DNA from: an uncultured Eubacteriales bacterium
Lineage (GTDB): Bacteria > Bacillota_A > Clostridia > Christensenellales > Aristaeellaceae
Assembly: GCA_902766515.1 (NCBI GenBank)
Contig: CACXEB010000200.1
Location: forward strand, 1-5,482
DNA: 5,482 bases
Reading direction: 5' to 3'
The translations under genes and the position numbers were made by a program. Position 1 is the first letter of the stretch. Each line of letters begins with the position of its first letter. Below the pieces are notes generated by a model. It saw only the letters and a program-made list of their open reading frames with translations, made no database searches and was not told the origin of the DNA. Below, one piece after another: positions 1 through 4,265 of the stretch.

Positions 1-68
1 ACAAAGAGGCTGATTTTGGTGGAGGTTGAACCGGGATTGATGATCAGCAGCTTAAAATCCTTTTCCAT
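1..68 (-). CDS. buk: Butyrate kinase, N-terminal fragment (runs off the left edge)
   Basis: Reading the minus strand from the ATG at 68-66 gives 22 residues, MEKDFKLLIINPGSTSTKIS then LF. The LLIINPGSTSTKI stretch is the N-terminal phosphate-binding motif of butyrate kinases in the acetate/butyrate kinase (ASKHA) family; acetate kinases have a different version (NAGSSSLK). The enzyme is cytosolic and converts butyryl phosphate plus ADP to butyrate plus ATP, the last step of the Ptb-Buk butyrate pathway. The start agrees with family N-termini, although only a poor Shine-Dalgarno lies upstream (a repeated ACAGAT sits directly before the ATG). The frame stays open upstream to at least a TTG at 161-159, so a longer form cannot be excluded. 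It is transcribed away from codBA. The rest of the gene, and any ptb partner, lie outside the window. Confidence 0.85.
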   Translation of the reverse strand, partial: MEKDFKLLIINPGSTSTKISLF

Positions 69-336
69 ATCTGTATCTGTCGCCAGGGGGCTCCGCGGCG
101 CTCCCCGACCCTCTCCTCGTGTTTTTCGCGTCTTCCGGCACTCCTCCGTCGCAGCAGGCAAACGCCTGCCCCCATAGACGTTTCCGTCAAAAGACAGCTC
201 ATTATTTTCTGCGTCGCCCCGCAATTTCCTGCCTGCAGTCCGTGTTTTTTCGGAAACGGCGGCCGGAAAATGACCGCATGCTGCATCACCGGGCGCATCC
301 TGCCGGAATTTCATCAGAAATCCGCCGGAATCCACA
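69..336. other. Gene-free region upstream of buk, no convincing coding content
   Basis: This stretch precedes buk on the minus strand and the codBA promoter on the plus strand. Short reading frames cross it in several directions, but none has a good ribosome binding site or a recognisable protein. A small hairpin with 6-bp arms (GCAGGC, loop AAAC, GCCTGC) lies at 154-169 with no T-run on either side, so it is not a terminator. A buk promoter must lie here or further right. A TTGACG on the minus strand at 190-185 has no matching -10 at proper spacing, so I do not assign one. Confidence 0.5.
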
Positions 337-366
337 TTGACAAATCCGGCACCGCTATATTACAAT
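337..366 (+). promoter_or_regulatory. Sigma-A type promoter of the codBA operon
   Basis: A perfect -35 hexamer TTGACA (337-342) is followed after 18 bases by TACAAT (361-366), a good -10. Transcription would start near 373, giving a leader of about 145 nt before codB. No gene lies upstream on this strand, so this is the natural promoter for codBA. Confidence 0.8.
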
Positions 367-372
367 GCCCCC

Positions 373-476
373 GGTGCTTTAAGGCCGGTCCCGTGAGGCC
401 GCCAAGGACTGCGGTACATTGTTGTATCCATCTGCGTGTTCAGCGCGGCTTTCCTTGACGGAGAGCCGCGTTTTTT
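373..476 (+). promoter_or_regulatory. PyrR-type attenuator leader of codBA
   Basis: The leader RNA contains GGTCCCGTGAGGCC at 387-400. This fits the PyrR binding-loop consensus ARUCCNGNGAGGYU at 12 of 14 positions, with G for A and C for U as a compensating pair at the two ends. It folds as a hairpin: 383-385 with 401-403, 387-388 with 399-400, 390-391 with 397-398, and loop 392-396 (CGTGA). The 3' side of this loop (395-402) can instead pair over 8 bp, including G-U pairs, with 445-452, the 5' arm of the terminator. A second antiterminator option is 403-408 with 452-457 plus 409-413 with 444-448. A small hairpin at 413-429 fits inside the first option. This is the anti-antiterminator / antiterminator / terminator order of Bacillus pyr leaders, where UMP- or UTP-loaded PyrR stabilises the first hairpin and causes termination. 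PyrR control is inferred from the motif; no pyrR gene is in the window. Confidence 0.78.
444..476 (+). terminator. Intrinsic terminator inside the codBA leader
   Basis: An 11-bp stem pairs 444-454 with 460-470, with a single G-U wobble and a 5-nt loop (TTGAC), and is followed by six T residues (471-476). It lies between the promoter and codB with no upstream gene to end, so it should act as a conditional (attenuation) terminator. Confidence 0.85.
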
Positions 477-502
477 CGGCCCTCCGACAAACACCAAAAC
501 AT

Positions 503-511
503 AAAAGGAGG
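503..511 (+). promoter_or_regulatory. Ribosome binding site of codB
   Basis: AAAAGGAGG is a near-perfect Shine-Dalgarno sequence, seven bases before the ATG at 519. It fixes the codB start and lies downstream of the terminator, so it is transcribed only on readthrough. Confidence 0.85.
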
Positions 512-518
512 CATTTCC

Positions 519-1754
519 ATGAGTACGCAAACCGCTCCCCGTCCGCACACCGATACCGACTATACCTTCGAGCGCGTTCCCGCCACTTCCCGCAAAAAGT
601 TCTGGCCCATGTTCTTCATTATGCTGGGCTTCACCTTCTTCTCCGCCAGCATGAGCGTCGGCGCCAAGCTGGGCAACGGCATGGACCTGAGCGGCTTCAT
701 CTGGTCCGTACTGCTGGGCGGCGCGATCCTGGCCTGCTATACCGGCATGCTGGCCTATGTGGGCAGCGAAAGCGGCCTGTCCTTTGACCTGCTGGCGCAG
801 CGCTCCTTCGGCAAATACGGCAGCTACCTGCCCTCCGCTATGATCGGCCTGACGCAGATCGGCTGGTTCGGCGTGGGCGTGGCGATGTTCGCCATCCCCG
901 CGGCCGAGGTCATGGGCTGCAGCCCCTGGCTGCTGATCATCCTCGCCGGCATCTGCATGACCGCCTCCGCCTACTTCGGTATCCGGGGCATGGAGATCGT
1001 CAGCTATGTCAGCGTCCCCCTGATCGCCGTGCTGGGCATCTACTCCATGATCACAGCCACCACAGAGGGCGGCGGGCTGGCGGCCATCTTCGCCAAGAAC
1101 ACCGGCAGCATCACCCTGTTCAGCGGCGTCGGCCTGGTGATCGGTTCCTTCGTCAGCGGCGGTACCGCCACCCCCAACTTCACCCGCTTCTCCAAATCCA
1201 ACAAGATCGCCGTGATCACCACCGTGATCGCGTTCTTCATCGGCAACTCCCTGATGTTCGCCTTCGGCGCCGTGGGCGGCGCCTTCACCGGCAAGGACGA
1301 TATCTTCTACGTGATGATCGCCCAGAGCCTGACCGTGCCCGCGCTGATCGTGCTGGGCGCCAACATCTGGACCACCAATGACAACGCCCTGTATACCGGC
1401 GCGCTGGGCCTGTCCAACATCACCAAGGTCCGCAAGCGCCCACTGGTCATCGTGGCCGGCATCATCGGCACGGTGACCGCCATGTGGCTGTACTACAACT
1501 TCGTGAGCTGGCTGAACTTCCTCAACGCCACCCTGCCGCCCATCGGCCTGATCCTGGTGCTGGATTTCTTCCTGAACCGCAAGAACTACAAGACCGACAC
1601 ACCCAAGCTGGAAAACGTGAACATCGGCGCGGTGATCGGCGTCGTCGCCGGCGCGCTGGTGGGCAACTTCGTGCACTGGGGCATCGCCTCCATCAACGCC
1701 ATGGCCGTGGCCTGCGTCTGCTACCTGGTGTGCAACAAACTGCTGAAGAAATAA
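519..1754 (+). CDS. codB: Cytosine permease CodB
   Basis: This 411-residue inner-membrane transporter belongs to the NCS1 nucleobase:cation symporter family (LeuT-fold, normally 12 helices) and imports cytosine. It aligns along its full length with the E. coli CodB I recall (419 residues). Shared blocks include WFGVGVAMFAIP at 116-127, FVSGGTATPNFTRF at 211-224, GNSLMFAFGA at 242-251 and NIWTTNDNALY at 282-292. The first 30 residues are polar and cytosolic, and hydrophobic segments begin near residue 31 (FFIMLGFTFFSASM). The start is set by the strong Shine-Dalgarno seven bases upstream. codA follows after 13 bases and completes the import-deamination pair. Expression is probably controlled by the attenuator in the leader. 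The length is normal and no key block is missing. Confidence 0.96.
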   Translation: MSTQTAPRPHTDTDYTFERVPATSRKKFWPMFFIMLGFTFFSASMSVGAKLGNGMDLSGFIWSVLLGGAILACYTGMLAYVGSESGLSFDLLAQRSFGKYGSYLPSAMIGLTQIGWFGVGVAMFAIPAAEVMGCSPWLLIILAGICMTASAYFGIRGMEIVSYVSVPLIAVLGIYSMITATTEGGGLAAIFAKNTGSITLFSGVGLVIGSFVSGGTATPNFTRFSKSNKIAVITTVIAFFIGNSLMFAFGAVGGAFTGKDDIFYVMIAQSLTVPALIVLGANIWTTNDNALYTGALGLSNITKVRKRPLVIVAGIIGTVTAMWLYYNFVSWLNFLNATLPPIGLILVLDFFLNRKNYKTDTPKLENVNIGAVIGVVAGALVGNFVHWGIASINAMAVACVCYLVCNKLLKK

Positions 1755-1758
1755 GGAG
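1753..1758 (+). promoter_or_regulatory. Ribosome binding site of codA, overlapping the codB stop
   Basis: AAGGAG overlaps the TAA of codB (1752-1754) and lies nine bases before the codA ATG at 1768. The overlap supports one transcript and probable translational coupling. Confidence 0.75.
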
Positions 1759-1767
1759 AACCCATCC

Positions 1768-3003
1768 ATGCTGTTTCGCAACGCATACATTGAAAACGCT
1801 CCGGAGCTGGCCGACATCCGCGTCACGGACGGCCGCTTTGACCAGATCGCCCCTGCCCTGGCGCCAACGCCGGGTGAGGAGACGGTCGACCTGGAAGGCA
1901 GGCTGGTGCTGCCGCCCTTCATCGAATCCCATGTGCACCTGGATACCTGTCTGACGGCCGGGGATCCCGTGTGGAACATGTCCGGCACGCTGTTCGAGGG
2001 CATTGAATGCTGGAGCAAGCGCAAGGACAAGCTGAGCCGGGAGGACGTGCGGGAGCGCGTGCAGCGCTGCGTGCGCCTGTATGCCGCCAACGGCGTCCAG
2101 TTTATCCGCACCCACGTGGACGTGACCGATCCCAGCCTGACCGCCCTGAAAGCGATGATCGAACTCCGCGAGGAGCTGCGCGACGTGATGGAGATCCAGA
2201 TCGTCGCCTTCCCGCAGGAGGGGATCCTCAGCTATCCCAACGGCAGGCAGCTGATGATCGACGCGGTCGCCATGGGCGCGGACGCCGTGGGCGCCATCCC
2301 GCACTTCGAGTTCACACGGGAATACAGCGTCGAGTCCCTGGACTTTGCCCTGGAGCTGGCCGCGAAAAACGACAGGCTGGTGGACGTGCACTGCGACGAA
2401 ATCGACGATGAAGCCAGCCGCGGCCTGGAAACCGTCGCGGCCCGCGCCCTGGAGCTCGGCCTGTTCGACCGGGTGACCGCCAGCCATACCACCGCCATGC
2501 ACAGCTACAACAACGCCTATGTGCTGCGGCTGATGCGGCTGCTGAAGATGAGCCGCATCAATTTCGTCGCCAATCCCCTGGTCAACACCCACCTGCAGGG
2601 GCGCGCGGACACCTATCCCAAGCGGCGCGGCGTGACCCGTGTCAAGGAGCTGACGGCGGAGGGCATCAACGTGTCCTTCGGGCATGACGACATCTTCGAT
2701 CCCTGGTATCCCATGGGCAACGGCAGCCTGCGCGACGTGGTGTTCGTAGGCCTGAACGTCTGCCAGATGATGGGCTACGAGGACATCATGAACAGCTACC
2801 GCTTCATCACCACCAACGCGGCCAGGACCCTTCACCTGGGCGAGCGCTACGGCATCGCAGCGGGCAGACCGGCCAACTTCATCGTGCTGGACGCGCAGAA
2901 CTACTACGACGCGCTGAACCGCAACGCGGTCGTGCTGCGCTCCGTGCGCGGCGGCAAGACGATCTCCCGGATGACCCCGGCCCAGGGCGGCGTCCTGTTC
3001 TGA
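1768..3003 (+). CDS. codA: Cytosine deaminase CodA
   Basis: This 411-residue cytosolic enzyme of the amidohydrolase superfamily hydrolyses cytosine to uracil and ammonia, feeding uracil to UMP salvage. It aligns end to end with E. coli CodA with a constant offset of six residues through the catalytic region. Metal ligands are H55 and H57 (HVHLDT block), H208 and H240, with D307 in FGHDD. Q150 (FPQEGILSYPNG block) and E211 (DVHCDEIDDE block) match the substrate-binding glutamine and catalytic glutamate, and D308 matches E. coli D314. Other hallmark blocks are HFEFTREY (179-186), ASHTTAMHSY (238-247) and FVANPLVNTHLQGR (266-279). It is somewhat shorter at both ends than the 427-residue E. coli protein but keeps all active-site residues. 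It is second in the operon with codB. Related amidohydrolases can have shifted specificity, but the codB neighbour and conserved blocks make cytosine the clear substrate. Confidence 0.96.
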   Translation: MLFRNAYIENAPELADIRVTDGRFDQIAPALAPTPGEETVDLEGRLVLPPFIESHVHLDTCLTAGDPVWNMSGTLFEGIECWSKRKDKLSREDVRERVQRCVRLYAANGVQFIRTHVDVTDPSLTALKAMIELREELRDVMEIQIVAFPQEGILSYPNGRQLMIDAVAMGADAVGAIPHFEFTREYSVESLDFALELAAKNDRLVDVHCDEIDDEASRGLETVAARALELGLFDRVTASHTTAMHSYNNAYVLRLMRLLKMSRINFVANPLVNTHLQGRADTYPKRRGVTRVKELTAEGINVSFGHDDIFDPWYPMGNGSLRDVVFVGLNVCQMMGYEDIMNSYRFITTNAARTLHLGERYGIAAGRPANFIVLDAQNYYDALNRNAVVLRSVRGGKTISRMTPAQGGVLF

Positions 3004-3010
3004 CCACGCC

Positions 3011-3029
3011 CCGGCTGTCACACAGCCGG
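3011..3029 (+). repeat. Perfect short hairpin just after codA
   Basis: CCGGCTGT, a 3-base loop (CAC) and ACAGCCGG form an 8-bp perfect inverted repeat starting seven bases after the codA stop. No T-run follows, so it is not a complete terminator by itself. It may stabilise the mRNA 3' end ahead of the real terminator at 3081-3125. Confidence 0.55.
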
Positions 3030-3080
3030 TGTTCACCTGCATTCCATCAGATACAGCCTGGCAGCTTACCCCGCAAAGAC

Positions 3081-3125
3081 AAAAGCGTCTCCCCCGCAGA
3101 ACATTTCGCGAGGGAGACGCTTTTT
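3081..3125. terminator. Bidirectional intrinsic terminator between codA and the ArsC-family gene
   Basis: A perfect 13-bp stem (3081-3093 with 3112-3124, core GCGTCTCCC/GGGAGACGC) is flanked by an A-run on the left and five T residues on the right. It can therefore end transcripts from both sides. The 18-base loop can close a further 3 bp (3095-3097 with 3108-3110). It lies six bases beyond the stop codon of the convergent minus-strand gene and about 80 bases after codA. Confidence 0.9.
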
Positions 3126-3130
3126 GACGA

Positions 3131-3487
3131 TTATTTCAGCAGCTTATCCTGCCACTCCTCTTCCCGGAAGCCGGTCAGGACAAAATCCTCCCCGACAACC
3201 AGCGGCCGCTTGACCAGCATGCCGTCCGTCGCGAGCAGCGCATACTGCTCGTCCTCGCTCATGTCAGGCAGCCTCTTCGACAGCCCCATTTCCCGGTAGG
3301 GGATGCCGCTGGTGTTCCAGAACCGCTTGAGCGGCAGTCCGCTCAGGGCATGGTATTTCCGCAGCGCATCCTCGCCGGGATGGTCGCTTTTGATATCGAT
3401 CAGTTCATAGGCGATGCCGTTCCCGTCCAGCCATTTCAACGCCTTCTGGCAGGTCGTACACCTGCTGTAACAGTAGACTTTGAGCAT
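3131..3487 (-). CDS. ArsC/Spx-family thioredoxin-fold protein (YusI/YffB-like)
   Basis: A 118-residue cytosolic protein begins MLKVYCYSRCTTCQKALKWL, with the redox-type CxxC pair C10/C13 at the end of the first strand, as in Spx and ArsC-like reductases. LSGLPLKRFWNTSG (49-61 region), LPDMSEDEQ and DGMLVKRPLV (88-97, with the conserved R94-P95) place it nearer the YusI/YffB group of 'arsenate reductase-like' proteins than Spx itself. The substrate of that group is not firmly established, so arsenate reduction should not be assumed; no ars genes are nearby. I chose the ATG at 3487-3485 because GGAGGTG lies eight bases upstream and the family begins here. An in-frame ATG at 3523 would add 12 unfamilial residues (KHKTDDGGAGD) behind a poorly spaced AAGGG. 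It is monocistronic, with its own promoter. Confidence 0.9.
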   Translation of the reverse strand: MLKVYCYSRCTTCQKALKWLDGNGIAYELIDIKSDHPGEDALRKYHALSGLPLKRFWNTSGIPYREMGLSKRLPDMSEDEQYALLATDGMLVKRPLVVGEDFVLTGFREEEWQDKLLK

Positions 3488-3495
3488 ATCCCCCG

Positions 3496-3502
3496 CACCT
3501 CC
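3496..3502 (-). promoter_or_regulatory. Ribosome binding site deciding the ArsC-family start
   Basis: On the minus strand this reads GGAGGTG, a full anti-Shine-Dalgarno complement, eight bases before the ATG at 3487. It favours the shorter protein over the upstream ATG at 3523. Confidence 0.8.
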
Positions 3503-3553
3503 GTCATCCGTTTTGTGTTTCATCGGGCCCTTCAGCTTACCCTTCCATCAGGC

Positions 3554-3581
3554 ATTATACCGCAAATAACGCCCGCGTCAA
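3554..3581 (-). promoter_or_regulatory. Sigma-A type promoter of the ArsC-family gene
   Basis: On the minus strand, TTGACG (3581-3576), a 16-base spacer and a perfect TATAAT (3559-3554) predict a start near 3547, about 60 nt before the chosen start codon. Confidence 0.8.
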
Positions 3582-3632
3582 TGCTTACCAGCTGTTTTAC
3601 AAGCAGCAGCCATGGTATGCTTTTTCTGTTTC

Positions 3633-3659
3633 GTCACTGTTCACGGAGTGAACAGTGAC
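3633..3659. repeat. Perfect palindrome between divergent promoters
   Basis: GTCACTGTTCA, a 5-base centre CGGAG, and TGAACAGTGAC form an inverted repeat with 11-bp perfect arms. No T-run follows on either strand, so it is not an intrinsic terminator. It lies about 50 bases behind the ArsC-family -35 and about 85 bases before the Nudix -35. It could be an operator for a dimeric regulator or one copy of a small dispersed palindromic repeat. I cannot tell which from one window. Confidence 0.7.
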
Positions 3660-3742
3660 CGTAGGGGGGATTGTTTCGTCATGCGCTTCGGAACGCGTTG
3701 GTTTCAGGCGCCGGCCAGCGTCCGGATTCGGCATAATTCTCA

Positions 3743-3772
3743 TTGACGGCGTCGGTACAATTGATTTATATT
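3743..3772 (+). promoter_or_regulatory. Sigma-A type promoter of the Nudix gene
   Basis: TTGACG (3743-3748), an 18-base spacer and TATATT (3767-3772) predict a start near 3779. This rules out an in-frame TTG at 3743 as a translation start, since it is the -35 box itself. Confidence 0.75.
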
Positions 3773-3802
3773 GTCTTTGGTCCCCAGGACCGGTCATTTC
3801 TG

Positions 3803-4261
3803 ATGAAAAGAGGCGTTCCGTCCTTGAAAACGATCCATGTCGTCGCCGCCGTGATCCGGAATGGCAATAAAATTTTCGCTACCCAGCGGGGTTATGGCCC
3901 GTATAAAGACGGGTGGGAGTTCCCCGGCGGGAAGATTGAGCCGGGCGAAACCCCGGAACAGGCGCTTGTCCGGGAAATCCGGGAAGAACTGGACACGGAG
4001 ATCACCGTCGGCAGGCTGATCACCCAGGTGGAGTATGATTATCCCGAGTTCCATCTGTCCATGGGATGCTACTGGTGCGCAGTCCGGTCCGGCCGCCTGA
4101 CCCTGAAAGAGCACGAGGCGGCCCGATGGCTCGGACCGGACCAATTGGACACCGTCAGCTGGCTGCCGGCGGACCTGGATGTGATCCGGCTGATCCAGCG
4201 GCTGCAGGCCGGAACGCCCGGCGAAGGAACGCCGGCTGAAGGAAGCCTGCCCCGGGAATGA
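3803..4261 (+). CDS. Nudix hydrolase, MutT/NudG-like (CTP or oxidised-nucleotide pyrophosphohydrolase)
   Basis: A 152-residue cytosolic protein carries a full Nudix box: G43, E49, R57, E58, E61 and E62 fit Gx5Ex7REUxEE, with D64 where the consensus has G. The bound metal and the catalytic glutamates act in splitting a nucleoside triphosphate to monophosphate and pyrophosphate. The VVAAVI start, FATQRGYG, WEFPGGK and the ending around LPADLDVIRLI resemble E. coli NudG and MutT-type dNTP cleaners; substrate is inferred. I annotate the first ATG after the promoter. A TTG at 3824 gives the more familiar N-terminus (MKTIHVVAAV) and has AAAAGAGG ten bases upstream, so the true protein may be 145 residues. 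The last 15 or so residues (GTPGEGTPAEG region) are encoded by a 15-bp tandem repeat and lie beyond the usual fold. A MATE-like gene begins four bases after the stop. Confidence 0.9.
   Translation: MKRGVPSLKTIHVVAAVIRNGNKIFATQRGYGPYKDGWEFPGGKIEPGETPEQALVREIREELDTEITVGRLITQVEYDYPEFHLSMGCYWCAVRSGRLTLKEHEAARWLGPDQLDTVSWLPADLDVIRLIQRLQAGTPGEGTPAEGSLPRE
4211..4243 (+). repeat. 15-bp imperfect tandem repeat at the 3' end of the Nudix gene
   Basis: GGAACGCCCGGCGAA (4211-4225) is followed directly by GGAACGCCGGCTGAA (4226-4240), and a third unit begins GGAAG. The unit length is a multiple of three, so copies add five residues (GTPGE, GTPAE) without breaking the frame. Confidence 0.7.
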
Positions 4262-4265
4262 AGAC

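Noticed and set aside
364..381. Five-codon leader peptide frame ATG CCC CCG GTG CTT TAA
   Set aside because: Its ATG lies in the -10 box, upstream of the predicted transcription start, so it would not be transcribed.
444..476. Terminator of an upstream plus-strand gene
   Set aside because: No plus-strand gene lies upstream and a strong promoter sits 80-100 bases before it, so it is better explained as the codBA attenuator.
360..3042. Two very long minus-strand open frames (583 and 449 codons) opposite codB and codA
   Set aside because: They are antisense to two genes with full-length family matches. Their composition (rich in H, G, A, D, Q, V) is typical of frames mirrored from GC-rich coding sequence, and there is no ribosome binding site or family match.
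3131..3523. Arsenate reductase (arsC) or Spx assignment
   Set aside because: The CxxC is shared with both, but the central blocks resemble the YusI/YffB group and no arsenic genes are nearby, so a specific name would overstate the evidence.
3488..3802. Small protein genes in the intergenic region (minus frame ending at 3597; plus frame from 3655)
   Set aside because: No ribosome binding site, low-complexity arginine-rich products with no family resemblance, and they overlap two good promoters and the palindrome.
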